A DNA stretch of 64,000 bases from an uncultured Lachnospiraceae bacterium (GTDB lineage Bacteria; Bacillota; Clostridia; Lachnospirales; Lachnospiraceae), in the NCBI GenBank assembly GCA_947588845.1, contig CANQAR010000001.1, forward strand, positions 62,001 through 126,000. Direction: 5' to 3'. The notes beneath the pieces are model-generated. The model made no database searches. It saw only the letters and a list, made by a program, of their open reading frames with translations, and was not told the DNA's origin. Shown in pieces: positions 15,955-25,355 of this stretch. A program made the translations under genes and the position numbers. The stretch's first letter is position 1; each line of letters starts with the position of its first letter.

Positions 15955-17631
15955 TTATGCCTGTTTTGCATGCGACTCAGACATGTGATTGATCGCCGTC
16001 AGAAGGGCGTCGATGGACGCACGGATAATATCCACATCGAGACCTGCTCCCCAGTGAATCTTTCCGCTCTTGTCACGGATTCCGACATACGCAATCGCCC
16101 GGGAACTTGAACTCTGCTCAAGCGCATGCTCCTCATATGTCACAAGATCGTATTCCAGTCGGAAATGACGTTTCATCGCATTGCTGACCGCGTTCAGACG
16201 GCCGTTTCCGGAAGCAACGATGACGCTTTTCTTATTGTTGTACGTAGCAGTTACCTCGGCGATAATTCCGTTGTGCTGCTTGAAATGTACCTCGTCAATC
16301 TTGTACGGTACGGTAATGTTCTCGAATTTTTCCTTAAACAGCTTGAAAATTTCTTCCGGTGAAAGCTCTTTCTGACGCAGATCAGAGGCCTCCTTCGCGA
16401 TATAGCCCATTGCCTCGCGCATCTTCTTCGGAAGCTTCAGTCCGTAATGCTGCTCAAGAATATAGCCTACGCCGCCCTTGCCGGACTGACTGTTGATCCG
16501 GATGACATCCGCATCGTAGGATCTTCCGATATCGGTCGGATCGATCGGCAGATACGGCACAGTCCAGAGCTCGCTGTGATTCTCCTCGCGGTATTTCATT
16601 CCTTTCGCGATCGCATCCTGATGAGAGCCGGAGAAAGCGGCAAAAACGAGCGCTCCGCTGTACGGACTTCTCTCATCCACCTTCATGCCTGTGTAGCTTT
16701 CATAGGACTCAGATATATTCGTCATATCTGTAAAATCCAGCTCCGGATCAACTCCCTGCGCATACATGTTCATTGCCAGCGTGACAATGTCCACATTTCC
16801 TGTACGCTCTCCGTTTCCAAACAGCGTCCCCTCAATACGGTCCGCTCCTGCCAGAAGGCCCATCTCCGCGTCGGAGATTCCGCAGCCGCGGTCATTGTGC
16901 GGATGAAGGGAAAGAACAACGTTTTCACGGTATTTCAGGTTGTCGTTTACGTACTCAATCTGACTCGCGTATACATGCGGCATCGACATCTGCACGGTAC
17001 TCGGAAGATTGATGATCGCTTTTCTGTCCGCGGTCGGCTGCCATACGTCAAGCACCGCGTTGCAGACTTCCACCGCATAATCCACTTCCGTGCCGGTAAA
17101 GCTCTCCGGGCTGTACTCAAACCGATAGCCTGCGTGAGCCTCCTCCGCCAGTTCTTTCAAAAGCTTTGCTCCATCCACCGCGATCTGGAGAATCTCTTCT
17201 TTCGATTTGCGGAACACCTGCTCCCGCTGTGCGAGAGAAGTAGAATTGTACACGTGAACGATCGCTTTCTTTGCCCCCTTAAGCGCTTCAAATGTCTTGC
17301 GGATGATATGATCGCGGGCCTGCGTGAGCACCTGGATCGTCACATCGTCCGGAATCAGATTCTGCTCGATCAGCGCGCGCAAAAACTGATATTCCGTATC
17401 GGAAGCTGCCGGAAAGCCTACCTCGATCTCCTTGAAGCCAATCCTGACCAGAAGCTTGAAGAAATTGATTTTCTGCTCCAGAGACATTGGAACCACAAGC
17501 GCCTGGTTGCCGTCACGCAGGTCGACGCTGCACCAGACGGGGGCATGATCGACATATTCTTTTTCCGTCCACTTCATGCTGCGGACCGGAGGCATAAAAT
17601 ACTGTCTTGTGTACTTTCTGTAATTCATCAT
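15955..17631 (-). CDS. leuA: 2-isopropylmalate synthase (long, LeuA2-type)
   Basis: 558 residues. Condenses acetyl-CoA with 2-oxoisovalerate, the first committed step of leucine synthesis. The TIM-barrel catalytic domain shows the metal-binding DLRDGNQALV near residue 37, FPAASDTEYQFL and SLHPHNDRGCG. The C-terminal allosteric leucine-binding domain (about 435-550) is present, so end-product inhibition is expected. AAAGGAG lies nine bases before the ATG. Transcription is governed by a leucine T-box just upstream; no other leu gene follows. A citramalate or homocitrate synthase role is unlikely given the leucine specifier in the leader. Confidence 0.95.
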   Translation of the reverse strand: MMNYRKYTRQYFMPPVRSMKWTEKEYVDHAPVWCSVDLRDGNQALVVPMSLEQKINFFKLLVRIGFKEIEVGFPAASDTEYQFLRALIEQNLIPDDVTIQVLTQARDHIIRKTFEALKGAKKAIVHVYNSTSLAQREQVFRKSKEEILQIAVDGAKLLKELAEEAHAGYRFEYSPESFTGTEVDYAVEVCNAVLDVWQPTADRKAIINLPSTVQMSMPHVYASQIEYVNDNLKYRENVVLSLHPHNDRGCGISDAEMGLLAGADRIEGTLFGNGERTGNVDIVTLAMNMYAQGVDPELDFTDMTNISESYESYTGMKVDERSPYSGALVFAAFSGSHQDAIAKGMKYREENHSELWTVPYLPIDPTDIGRSYDADVIRINSQSGKGGVGYILEQHYGLKLPKKMREAMGYIAKEASDLRQKELSPEEIFKLFKEKFENITVPYKIDEVHFKQHNGIIAEVTATYNNKKSVIVASGNGRLNAVSNAMKRHFRLEYDLVTYEEHALEQSSSSRAIAYVGIRDKSGKIHWGAGLDVDIIRASIDALLTAINHMSESHAKQA

Positions 17632-17743
17632 ATTCTTTTTCTCCTTTTTCTGAAATTTTCTCTGGCTTTGGTTACTGGATATCTGAAATCATTTATTTCC
17701 GCGAACAATGAACCGTTACGGACAGTGTCCGCTCTCCAATGAC

Positions 17744-18086
17744 AAAAAAAACCGCCTCCCATGGCAAAAGCCAAAGAGACGGAAGATAACGCTTTATCTT
17801 TCGCGGTACCACTCTTATTCATGAATACTCACACACTCACAGATACATTGGACAACGTTCTCCCCATCCTCTATATCCTTCCCATGTAACGGTGGGACCC
17901 GTCTGCGCCTACTCTTCTGTCCGTTCGCCAGCCTCCCGGCCTGACCGGACACAATTTGGGACAGCCGCTCCGGGGCGAGTTCCCACAGCCGTTTTTAATA
18001 TCTCACACCACCTGATATCTCTCTGAAAAAAACCGACTGAAGTACTATTCCCCTTCAACGCATTTGTCAAAAATTCAATTGTTCCT
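17744..18086 (-). ncRNA. Leucine-specific T-box riboswitch controlling leuA
   Basis: Read on the minus strand: a stem I region with AGAGAG...GGTGGTG landmarks; a specifier CTC (17979-17977) in the context GGGAA-CTC-GCCCCGGAGC; the T-box sequence AGAGTGGTACCGCG (antiterminator bulge that pairs with the tRNA acceptor end, 17816-17803); and a terminator CCGTCTC...GGAGGCGG followed by a T run (about 17782-17744). The CUC specifier matches leucine and the downstream gene. Uncharged tRNA-Leu should stabilise the antiterminator and switch leuA on. The track ORFs here (17628-17822 and 17909-18133) are not real. Confidence 0.95.
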
Positions 18087-18115
18087 ACCTTATCATTGAA
18101 AATGGATTTTGTCAA
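18087..18115 (-). promoter_or_regulatory. Promoter of the T-box/leuA unit
   Basis: Minus-strand TTGACA (18115-18110), 17-base spacer, TAAGGT (18092-18087). Confidence 0.75.
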
Positions 18116-18125
18116 TAGGAAATTT

Positions 18126-18728
18126 TCAGCCAAATACTCTTCGTATCACGGACAGGGAAAATCCTTTTCTCATAAGAAACTGATAAAATTTCTCCCTCTC
18201 TTTCGGAGAGGCCTCCTCCGGATGATAGCGCCTCTTCTGCTGCCAGTAGCGAATCTGTTCCTCCTCGTCAGGCACGTCGGCCTGTTCAAACGCTTTTTCG
18301 ATGTCCTCGCGGGAAACACCCTTTCCTCTCAGCTCACTTGTCAGCTGCAGCCGGCTCCGGCTGTCCTTGCGGTAATCAATGTAAGAAACCGCATAGCGGA
18401 CATCGTCAATGTAGTGGAAGCTCTTCACATAATCAATCGCGTAATCAACGAGAAATTCCGGAAACAGGGAATCTCTGAGCTTTTTGCGAAGCTGAAATTC
18501 CGTGCGGTCCATCTTCAAAAGAAAATACATTGCTCTCTGACACACCTTTTTGGGAAGAAGCTTCTCCATGATTTCATGGTAGGCTTCCTCCCCCAAAAAC
18601 GCGCCTTCACGGATGCCGTAATGCTCCACTTCTGTTTTGTTCAGAGGAAAAGGCTCCTCTCCTTCCAGATGAATCAGCCAGCGGGTGGCGGAAACTGATT
18701 CAAGACCTGTAATCTGATGCATTGTCAT
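18126..18728 (-). CDS. recX: Regulatory protein RecX
   Basis: 200 residues. RecX binds RecA filaments and limits recombinase activity. The helical-repeat domain shows RTEFQLRKKLRDSLFPEFLV, VKSFHYIDDVRYAVSYIDYR and ELRGKGVSREDIEKAFEQ, the three-helix units of the family, preceded by an N-terminal segment of about 60 residues seen in Firmicute versions. The ATG follows the recA stop directly (TAAATG), with GGAG inside the end of recA as ribosome site, so translation is probably coupled. Confidence 0.93.
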   Translation of the reverse strand: MTMHQITGLESVSATRWLIHLEGEEPFPLNKTEVEHYGIREGAFLGEEAYHEIMEKLLPKKVCQRAMYFLLKMDRTEFQLRKKLRDSLFPEFLVDYAIDYVKSFHYIDDVRYAVSYIDYRKDSRSRLQLTSELRGKGVSREDIEKAFEQADVPDEEEQIRYWQQKRRYHPEEASPKEREKFYQFLMRKGFSLSVIRRVFG

Positions 18729-19892
18729 TTACTCCATATCTGTATCCGTTCCCTCAAGCTGTGCGAAAAGATCCTCTTCCAGATCTTCCGCCGGGAACTG
18801 CGCGGCCTCATCCGGGACTTTTGCCTCGCCGGCCTTTCCCGCCTTTCTTCCGGAAGTCTTCGGCGCGGGCTCTTCCTTCGGCACGGACTCTTCCTCAGAA
18901 GAAATCAGGCCGTATTTCTGCCGCACTTTCTTTTCCACTTCCTCCATCACCTCCGGATGTTCCCGAAGATAAATTTTGGCGTTCTCCCGGCCCTGTCCGA
19001 TTTTATTTCCATCATATCCGTACCATGCGCCGCTCTTATTGATGATATTGTTGGCCGCGGCCAGATCGAGAATATCCCCTTCGCGGGAAATTCCTTTTCC
19101 AAACATGATGTCAAATTCCGCCTCCTTGAACGGCGGAGCGATTTTGTTCTTCACCACTTTGACTCTTGTCCTGTTGCCGATCACTTCCCCGCTCTGCTTC
19201 AGAGATTCCGTCCTTCTGACATCCATGCGGATCGAGGAATAAAACTTCAGCGCATGGCCTCCGGTAGTCGTCTCCGGATTGCCGAACATGACGCCGACCT
19301 TCTCCCGGAGCTGATTGATGAAGATCACGCTGCAGTTTGACTTGCTGATCACGCCGGTCAGCTTTCGGAGCGCCTGCGACATCAGCCTCGCGTGCAGACC
19401 GACATGGCTGTCTCCCATATCCCCGTCAATCTCGGCTTTCGGAACGAGGGCCGCCACAGAGTCCACAATAATGATGTCAACCGCTCCGGACCGGACCATC
19501 GTCTCCGTGATCTCAAGCGCCTGCTCCCCGTTATCCGGCTGGGAGATATAGAGATTGTCAATGTCAACGCCGATGTTCTTTGCATAAACCGGGTCAAGCG
19601 CATGCTCCGCATCGATAAAGCCTGCAATACCTCCGCGCTTCTGCACCTCGGCTACCATGTGCAGCGCGACCGTCGTCTTGCCGCTCGATTCCGGACCATA
19701 AATCTCTACGATACGTCCTTTGGGAATCCCTCCGAGGCCAAGCGCTATGTCAAGACTCAGGGAACCTGTGGGGACGGTTTCTACATTCATACTTGCTTCC
19801 GCCCCGAGCTTCATCACGGAGCCTTTGCCAAACTGCCTCTCTATCTGAGCAAGAGCAGCCTCCAGTGCTTTCATTTTGTCGTCCTGTCCCAT
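18729..19892 (-). CDS. recA: Recombinase RecA
   Basis: 387 residues. DNA strand-exchange ATPase and co-protease. Walker [10 protein letters not shown] at about 66-74, the [20 protein letters not shown] region including the L2 DNA-binding loop, and [11 protein letters not shown] are all intact. The C-terminal tail (last about 55 residues) is Glu/Pro/Lys-rich and longer than usual. AGGAG lies seven bases upstream of the ATG. A consensus promoter (TTGACA-17-TATATA) abuts the stop codon of rseP. I found no full LexA operator (GAACN4GTTC type) near it, only a half site CGAAC, so classical SOS control is not visible. Confidence 0.97.
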   Translation of the reverse strand: MGQDDKMKALEAALAQIERQFGKGSVMKLGAEASMNVETVPTGSLSLDIALGLGGIPKGRIVEIYGPESSGKTTVALHMVAEVQKRGGIAGFIDAEHALDPVYAKNIGVDIDNLYISQPDNGEQALEITETMVRSGAVDIIIVDSVAALVPKAEIDGDMGDSHVGLHARLMSQALRKLTGVISKSNCSVIFINQLREKVGVMFGNPETTTGGHALKFYSSIRMDVRRTESLKQSGEVIGNRTRVKVVKNKIAPPFKEAEFDIMFGKGISREGDILDLAAANNIINKSGAWYGYDGNKIGQGRENAKIYLREHPEVMEEVEKKVRQKYGLISSEEESVPKEEPAPKTSGRKAGKAGEAKVPDEAAQFPAEDLEEDLFAQLEGTDTDME

Positions 19893-19932
19893 ATTCTGTC
19901 TCCTTATATCGAACTTGTAAAATCATAATTAT

Positions 19933-19961
19933 TATATACCATTATTTTGTGATTTTGTCAA
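19933..19961 (-). promoter_or_regulatory. Promoter of recA-recX
   Basis: Minus-strand TTGACA (19961-19956), 17-base spacer, TATATA (19938-19933). The -35 begins in the base after the rseP stop codon. Confidence 0.78.
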
Positions 19962-21005
19962 CTAGAAGAAGATTTTCTTTACATCATTAAACATAATGAC
20001 TACCATCAGAAGCATTAAAAGAAGCAGTCCCGCGAAATGGATCCTGGCCTCTGTTTCCGGATCTACCTTTTTCCGTCTTATGGCTTCCAGAATCAGAAAA
20101 ACAAGCCGGCCTCCGTCAAGAGCCGGGATCGGAAGCAGGTTCATGACTCCCAGGTTGGCCGTGAGCAGTATGGCTATGTTCATCATATTCAGCCAGACAT
20201 AAAAGAGACCGGAAGACCGGCTCTCCTCATACGTTTCACCGATCATGTCCACCACTCCCACAGGACCTGACATGTCGTCAAGACTTACGCCCCCGTGTAC
20301 AAGCATTCCAAGGCTCTGAAGCGTGACGTCGATCCAGTAATAGACCTCATACGCGCTGTACCTGAGCGTATCAATGGGACCGGTACGCATCCGGTAACTG
20401 CTTCCCGGAATCCCGAAGCGATAAGCTCCGTTTATAACCGCCGGTGTGATTGTCGTATCGTAAATCTGTCCGCCGCGCTCATATTCAAAGCGGACCGGTT
20501 CTCCTTGGACAAAGTTCTCCTGGTGAAACGTGACGTAGTTGGAAATCTGGCGGTACAGTCGTATGCGCTTTCCGTTCATGCGGATGATCCGGTCGCCCTT
20601 CTGCAGTCCTCCTGCCTGTGCGGGAGAACCTTCGGAGACTCCCGGAAGAACAGGTATGTCATATCCTATGCTGCCCACAATAAAAACCGACAGTACAAAC
20701 GCAAGAATAAAGTTAAACAGCGGACCGGCAGCAATCACGGAGATACGCGCCCAGACGGAAGTGCTCCCGAAGGTTCCTTCCCCTTCTTCCTCGCCGTCTT
20801 CCCCGAGCATCATGCAGGATCCTCCAAACGGCAGCAGCTTCCACGAATACCGGGTTCCTCCTTTTGTAAAACTCAAAAGCCTCGGTCCCATCCCGAGAGA
20901 AAACTCAACCACGGTAATCCCGTTCATCTTTGCGAGAAGAAAATGTCCGAATTCATGCACAATTATGATCACGCTGAACACCAGCAGCGCAATAATTATA
21001 TTCAA
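19962..21005 (-). CDS. rseP: Site-2 protease RseP (M50 intramembrane metalloprotease)
   Basis: 347 residues from the TTG at 21005. The N terminus MNIIIALLVFSVIIIVHEFG fits the family, with zinc ligands H17 and H21 and catalytic E18 in HEFGH. The third zinc ligand lies in the later LLPIPALDGGRLVF motif. A PDZ domain (about 105-180) and three to four membrane segments are seen. Family members cleave anti-sigma factors and signal-peptide remnants within the membrane. Only one base separates its TTG from the dxr stop. The track start at 21023 is another TTG lying inside dxr. Confidence 0.92.
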   Translation of the reverse strand: MNIIIALLVFSVIIIVHEFGHFLLAKMNGITVVEFSLGMGPRLLSFTKGGTRYSWKLLPFGGSCMMLGEDGEEEGEGTFGSTSVWARISVIAAGPLFNFILAFVLSVFIVGSIGYDIPVLPGVSEGSPAQAGGLQKGDRIIRMNGKRIRLYRQISNYVTFHQENFVQGEPVRFEYERGGQIYDTTITPAVINGAYRFGIPGSSYRMRTGPIDTLRYSAYEVYYWIDVTLQSLGMLVHGGVSLDDMSGPVGVVDMIGETYEESRSSGLFYVWLNMMNIAILLTANLGVMNLLPIPALDGGRLVFLILEAIRRKKVDPETEARIHFAGLLLLMLLMVVIMFNDVKKIFF

Positions 21006-21006
21006 G

Positions 21007-22149
21007 TTACCACCTGCTTTCAATCATATCATAAACACCCTGCTCCACTTCCAGGATCTGCCGGATATCCGGAGCAGCGATCACCCGGTGCGCGTCCATG
21101 CAGGCACGGATGATCCGGTATATATCCGTAAAGCCAATTTCCCTGTGCAGAAACTTGCTCACCGCACGCTCATTTGCCGCGTTGAACACGGTCGGCATGG
21201 AGCCGCCGGTGCGCGCGGCCTCAATCGCATAGGAAAGACCGGCAAAGGTTTCCATGTCGGGTTCCTCAAAAGTAATGCTTCCCAGTTTCGCGAAATCAAG
21301 TCTGTCCCCCGCCAGATACCTCCGCTCGGGATAATACAGGGCATACTGGATCGGAAGTTTCATATCAGGGGTTCCGAGCTGAGCGATCACGGCCCCGTCT
21401 GTAAATTCTACCATAGAATGAATCACACTCTGAGGCTGGACAACCACCTGGATCTGATCCAGCTCCACATCAAAAAGCCACCGTGCCTCCATAACCTCAA
21501 GTCCCTTATTCACCAGCGTGGCGGAGTCGATGGTAATCTTTTGCCCCATATTCCAGTTCGGATGGCGAAGCGCATCCTCGACCTGCATCTTTTCCAGTTC
21601 TTCCCTCTTTTTCCCGCGGAACGGACCTCCCGAGGCGGTCAGCAGCAGTTTTGCGATCTGAGAACGGTTTTCTCCGTTCAGAGACTGAAAGATCGCGCTG
21701 TGCTCACTGTCCACCGGCAGAATTTTTACTCCATGCTCTTTTGCAAGGGGCATGATGATGTGCCCCGCCGTCACCAGCGTTTCCTTGTTCGCAAGCGCAA
21801 TATCCTTCCCCGCGCGGATTGCGGTCACCGTCGGCACAATTCCGATCATCCCGACAATTGCCGTCACAAGAAGCTCTGATTCCGCGCACGCGGCGACCGC
21901 CTCCAGTCCTTCCATCCCGCACAGGATATCCACGTCAAGGTCCGATACTGCCATCCTGAGCTCTTTCGCATCCTCTTCCGACCACACAGCTGCCAGACGC
22001 GGGCCGAATTCCCGGATCTGCCGTTCAAGCAGACGGATATTCCGCCCGGCGCTCACGGCCGCTACCTTCAGATCTTTATTTCTCCTCACAATCTCCAACG
22101 TCTGGGTTCCGATCGAACCGGTAGATCCCAGTATTGAAATTGTCTTCAT
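21007..22149 (-). CDS. dxr: 1-deoxy-D-xylulose 5-phosphate reductoisomerase
   Basis: 380 residues. NADPH-dependent second step of the MEP isoprenoid pathway, making MEP from DXP. The NADPH site GSTGSIGTQTLEIV is at the N terminus; the metal and substrate residues are in PVDSEHSAIFQ and in ASGGPFRGK; KITIDSATLVNKGLEVMEA is the conserved C-terminal block. Cytoplasmic. It sits between cdsA and rseP, the common Firmicute order, and supplies isoprenoid precursors for the nearby uppS step. Confidence 0.97.
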   Translation of the reverse strand: MKTISILGSTGSIGTQTLEIVRRNKDLKVAAVSAGRNIRLLERQIREFGPRLAAVWSEEDAKELRMAVSDLDVDILCGMEGLEAVAACAESELLVTAIVGMIGIVPTVTAIRAGKDIALANKETLVTAGHIIMPLAKEHGVKILPVDSEHSAIFQSLNGENRSQIAKLLLTASGGPFRGKKREELEKMQVEDALRHPNWNMGQKITIDSATLVNKGLEVMEARWLFDVELDQIQVVVQPQSVIHSMVEFTDGAVIAQLGTPDMKLPIQYALYYPERRYLAGDRLDFAKLGSITFEEPDMETFAGLSYAIEAARTGGSMPTVFNAANERAVSKFLHREIGFTDIYRIIRACMDAHRVIAAPDIRQILEVEQGVYDMIESRW

Positions 22150-22288
22150 TGTATTCCTCCTCTGTCAGCCGGATGTCTGCGCACAGTCCGGCCCGTTTCC
22201 TTTTCTTTCACTGTTTCCGTCCGCGCCTGGCAATTTCACAGCACGCGGAAAAATCCGTGGCATCATGAGCAGATCCCCGGATATCGTT

Positions 22289-23101
22289 TTACAGCAGATA
22301 CAGAGCCAGATAGTAGATCACCGGCGCGATAAAAATCACACTGTCAAAACGGTCCATGATGCCTCCATGCCCCGGAATCAGCGTGCCGTAATCTTTTATA
22401 TCATAATTTCTCTTGATCGCTGAGGCGGCAAGATCCCCGATCATGGAGATAAGTCCTCCCGCCGCGCAGATCACCGCAAAGCTCAGGATGAGATTTCCGT
22501 CCGCCGCGACGCGCCCTCCGACAGCGGCGCCATAGACTGCGCCGAGAAGCGCCGAACCCGCAACGCCGCCCACCGCTCCTTCCACGGATTTCTTCGGGCT
22601 CAGCTTCGGCGTCATTTTATGCTTCCCGATCAGTTTTCCGACACAATACGCGCACGTATCGCATCCCCAGGATGCAAAAAAAACAAGCCAGACCAGATAA
22701 ACTCCATGATCAAGAATTCTGAGCAGATAAATATTCGAAAGCATCACAGCCGCGTATACCATACTGAAAAAAGCGGCTGTCACCTGCTGTGCCTGATAGC
22801 GCGGGTACGAAAATACATAAACTGCCATAATGACAATGAGTGTTCCCGTCAGTACCATCATAGTATATGTCTGAGGCTGCCAAAATAACAATGCATAATA
22901 AATGACCGTCCCCAGATAACCGGCTCCGGAGAGCAGAGCGGCTCCTTTTTTATCTTCCACCTGGAATACCCGGTACAGTTCATGGATTCCGATCAGCGAT
23001 ACAATAAGAAGCGTCGCCGCAAGCACCGTCCCCCCGCTTATGATCGTGATAAGCGCGGCCGCCACCAGCACAATTCCGCTTCCCAGTCTTGTCCAGAACA
23101 T
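22289..23101 (-). CDS. cdsA: Phosphatidate cytidylyltransferase
   Basis: 270 residues. Makes CDP-diacylglycerol from phosphatidic acid and CTP, the branch point of phospholipid synthesis. About seven to eight hydrophobic segments. The C-terminal family signature is intact: SMIGDLAASAIKRNYDIKD followed by PGHGGIMDRFDS with the metal-binding aspartates. It lies between uppS and dxr, with 71- and 139-base gaps. Confidence 0.95.
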   Translation of the reverse strand: MFWTRLGSGIVLVAAALITIISGGTVLAATLLIVSLIGIHELYRVFQVEDKKGAALLSGAGYLGTVIYYALLFWQPQTYTMMVLTGTLIVIMAVYVFSYPRYQAQQVTAAFFSMVYAAVMLSNIYLLRILDHGVYLVWLVFFASWGCDTCAYCVGKLIGKHKMTPKLSPKKSVEGAVGGVAGSALLGAVYGAAVGGRVAADGNLILSFAVICAAGGLISMIGDLAASAIKRNYDIKDYGTLIPGHGGIMDRFDSVIFIAPVIYYLALYLL

Positions 23102-23172
23102 GACAAATCTCCTTCCCTCTATTCAATTTTCCTGATTTGATTCCGTAATTCAGGCCTCTGCCGGCTTTTGAT

Positions 23173-23883
23173 TCAGCCGTCTTCTTTGATGCCGCCGTAA
23201 CGCCTTTCCCTGCCATTATACTTCTCGATCGCCTTCATCAGATCATCTTTTGTAAAAGCGGGCCACGGCACCTCCGTAAAGTAAAATTCCGTGTAGGCGA
23301 GCTGCCACATCAGATAGTTGGACAGACGCAGCTCTCCGCTCGTGCGGATCAGAAGATCAGGGTCCGGAACTTCCGCCGTATCAAGATAACCGGCAAAAAT
23401 CTCTTCTGTGATCTCTGAAGGGCGGCGTTTTCCCTCCACACAGTCTTCTGAAAGACGGCGGACGGCACGCACGATCTCATCTCTGCTGCCATAATTGATT
23501 GCGATCTGAAAGTTCAGTCCGGTATTCTCCTTCGACGATTCCACAAGATTTTTGAGGCTCTCCTGTAGATCCGGCGCCAGCGCCGAAGGATCCCCGAGCA
23601 CACGGACCTTCATGTTATTGTCGCGTGCCGTCTTGATGCAGGTTTTTGTGTACCTGCGGAAAAGACGCATCAAAGCGTCCACCTCATCCTTTGAACGTTT
23701 CCAGTTTTCCGTCGAGAACAGATAAACCGTGAGGTATTTAATCCCCATTTTCCAGGCATCTTCACAGATCACTTCCAGATTCTGCGCTCCTTTTACATGC
23801 CCATAATTGCGCGGCATTCCCTTGCCTTTTGCCCATCGCCCGTTTCCATCCAGAATGATTGCAACATGCTGCGGAATTACCAT
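23173..23883 (-). CDS. uppS: Isoprenyl transferase (undecaprenyl diphosphate synthase)
   Basis: 236 residues from the ATG at 23883 (GGGAGGA seven bases upstream); the track start is a GTG two codons earlier. cis-Prenyltransferase making the C55 lipid carrier for wall polymers. AIILDGNGRWAKGKG holds the catalytic Asp (about D12). YLFSTENWKRSKDEV, INYGSRDEI and DLLIRTSGELRLSNYLMWQ form the substrate site. Cytoplasmic, membrane associated. Confidence 0.96.
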   Translation of the reverse strand: MVIPQHVAIILDGNGRWAKGKGMPRNYGHVKGAQNLEVICEDAWKMGIKYLTVYLFSTENWKRSKDEVDALMRLFRRYTKTCIKTARDNNMKVRVLGDPSALAPDLQESLKNLVESSKENTGLNFQIAINYGSRDEIVRAVRRLSEDCVEGKRRPSEITEEIFAGYLDTAEVPDPDLLIRTSGELRLSNYLMWQLAYTEFYFTEVPWPAFTKDDLMKAIEKYNGRERRYGGIKEDG

Positions 23884-23921
23884 AAGCACATCCTCCCGTT
23901 TTCAAATTCAGAACCTGCACT

Positions 23922-23947
23922 AAGGGCATTGTCTTCACAATGCCCTT
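23922..23947. other. Perfect hairpin between frr and uppS
   Basis: AAGGGCATTGT-CTTC-ACAATGCCCTT, an 11-pair perfect stem, without a T run on the minus strand. It lies between two operon genes, so it may be an RNA processing or partial termination site rather than a full terminator. Confidence 0.6.
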
Positions 23948-23996
23948 CTCTGTCCTTCCTGTATCAGCGGAAATATTTCATTCAGGTTTCTCCTCT

Positions 23997-24548
23997 TTAT
24001 ACCGTGAGGATCTCCTTTGATTTTTCATCGACCGCCTTGTCAATATCCTTGATGAATTTATCGGTCATCTTCTGAACCTCGTCCTCGAGATCCTTGATCA
24101 CATCCTCCGAGACATCCGTCTTTCCGAGCTTTTTCAGAAAGTCGTTCGCGTCGCGCCGGATATTCCGGACCGCCACCTTTCCCGCTTCGCCCTTTTTGCG
24201 GATATCCTTTACCAGATCTTTTCTGCGCTCCTCTGTCAGTTCCGGAAATACAAGACGGATGATCCGGCCGTCATTCGACGGGTTGATCCCGAGATCCGAC
24301 GTCAGGATCGCCTTCTCGATCTTTTTCACCATGCTGGCCTCCCAGGGCTGAATCTGAAGGATCCTCGGCTCCGGCACCGTCACGTTGCCGACCTGCTGAA
24401 TCGGAGTCGGGGTTCCGTAGTAATCCACGCGGATTTTGTTCAGAACGTTCGGGTTTGCGCGGCCTGCGCGGACAGTCGCAAACTCGCCAAGCAGATTATT
24501 GTAGGTTTTTGTCATTTTTTCTTCAAAAGTTTTGATTCTCTCGTCCAT
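23997..24548 (-). CDS. frr: Ribosome recycling factor
   Basis: 183 residues, normal length. Together with EF-G it splits post-termination ribosomes. Conserved ATVRAGRANPNVLNKIRVDY near the N terminus and RIIRLVFPELTEERRKDLVK in the domain II/I junction are intact. It starts 12 bases after the pyrH stop; the two are almost always paired in bacteria. Confidence 0.97.
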   Translation of the reverse strand: MDERIKTFEEKMTKTYNNLLGEFATVRAGRANPNVLNKIRVDYYGTPTPIQQVGNVTVPEPRILQIQPWEASMVKKIEKAILTSDLGINPSNDGRIIRLVFPELTEERRKDLVKDIRKKGEAGKVAVRNIRRDANDFLKKLGKTDVSEDVIKDLEDEVQKMTDKFIKDIDKAVDEKSKEILTV

Positions 24549-24560
24549 TTTGTCCTCCCA

Positions 24561-25256
24561 TTACACTGTGACGCGGGTACCGTTCAGGCGTCCGCTCACT
24601 GCATTCACGATACTGTTTTCCTCATTCAGGGCAAACACAAGCATTGGCATCTTCTGCTCCATGCACATAACCGACGCGGTCATATCCACCACCTTGAGTT
24701 TTTTGTCTATAACCTCCTGGATTGAAACCTCCTCGTATTTCTTCGCATCCGGATCGTCCTTCGGATCACCGTCATAGACGCCGTCCACGGATTTCGCCAG
24801 AAGAATGACATCCGCTCCTATCTCAACGGCCCTCAGAACCGTAGCCGTATCTGTGGAAAAATAAGGATGCCCCGTCCCTCCGGCAAAAAACAGAACCTTT
24901 CCTTCCTTAAAGCAGGCATTTACTTTGTCAAGGGAAAACAGTTCTGTAAACGCGCCGCACACAAATGGCGTCATCACCAGGGTCTGCATGCCGGCTGCGC
25001 GGAAAATTTCCGAGACATAAATACAGTTCATAACCGTCGCGAGCATACCGATCTGATCTGCCTTCGAGCGCTCGATATTTTCACTGGAACGTCCTCTCCA
25101 GAAATTGCCGCCTCCGATCACGATCCCAATTTCGGTTCCCTGGTCCGCAAGTGCTTTCACCTGCTGTGCGACCTGCATGACAGTCGGTTCGTCAAAGCCT
25201 GTCTTCCGGTTTCCTGCCAGCGCTTCCCCGCTCAGTTTCAAAAGAACTCTTTTCAT
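24561..25256 (-). CDS. pyrH: UMP kinase
   Basis: 231 residues. Hexameric ATP-dependent UMP kinase of the amino-acid kinase fold. N-terminal KRVLLKLSGEALAG, GGGNFWRGRSS, ADQIGMLATVMNCI and KSVDGVYDGDPKDDPDA are the nucleotide and substrate motifs. It has an extended -10 promoter and a GCAGAATC/GATTCTGC hairpin in its 60-base leader. First gene of the pyrH-frr-uppS-cdsA-dxr-rseP block. Confidence 0.96.
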   Translation of the reverse strand: MKRVLLKLSGEALAGNRKTGFDEPTVMQVAQQVKALADQGTEIGIVIGGGNFWRGRSSENIERSKADQIGMLATVMNCIYVSEIFRAAGMQTLVMTPFVCGAFTELFSLDKVNACFKEGKVLFFAGGTGHPYFSTDTATVLRAVEIGADVILLAKSVDGVYDGDPKDDPDAKKYEEVSIQEVIDKKLKVVDMTASVMCMEQKMPMLVFALNEENSIVNAVSGRLNGTRVTV

Positions 25257-25290
25257 CTTATTCTTCTCCTCGGTTTTATAAATTTGTCCT

Positions 25291-25309
25291 GCAGAATCTG
25301 CGATTCTGC
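25291..25309. other. Hairpin in the pyrH leader
   Basis: GCAGAATC-GCA-GATTCTGC, a perfect eight-pair stem just after the predicted transcription start. No T run follows on the minus strand. Confidence 0.5.
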
Positions 25310-25313
25310 CGCT

Positions 25314-25342
25314 ATTATAGCAATTTTTCTGAGCAAAATCTA
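25314..25342 (-). promoter_or_regulatory. Extended -10 promoter of pyrH
   Basis: Minus-strand TGC-TATAAT (25319-25314). The -35 at 17 bases is poor (TAGATT), but the TGN extension compensates. Confidence 0.6.
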
Positions 25343-25355
25343 CAAAAATTTGTCA

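Noticed and set aside
16447-17742. 431-codon plus-strand ORF
   Set aside because: Antisense shadow of leuA; no ribosome site or family match, while leuA on the other strand is complete with its T-box.
17628-18133. Two small minus-strand ORFs (64 and 74 codons) upstream of leuA
   Set aside because: They lie inside the T-box RNA; the sequence is explained by its stems, specifier and terminator.
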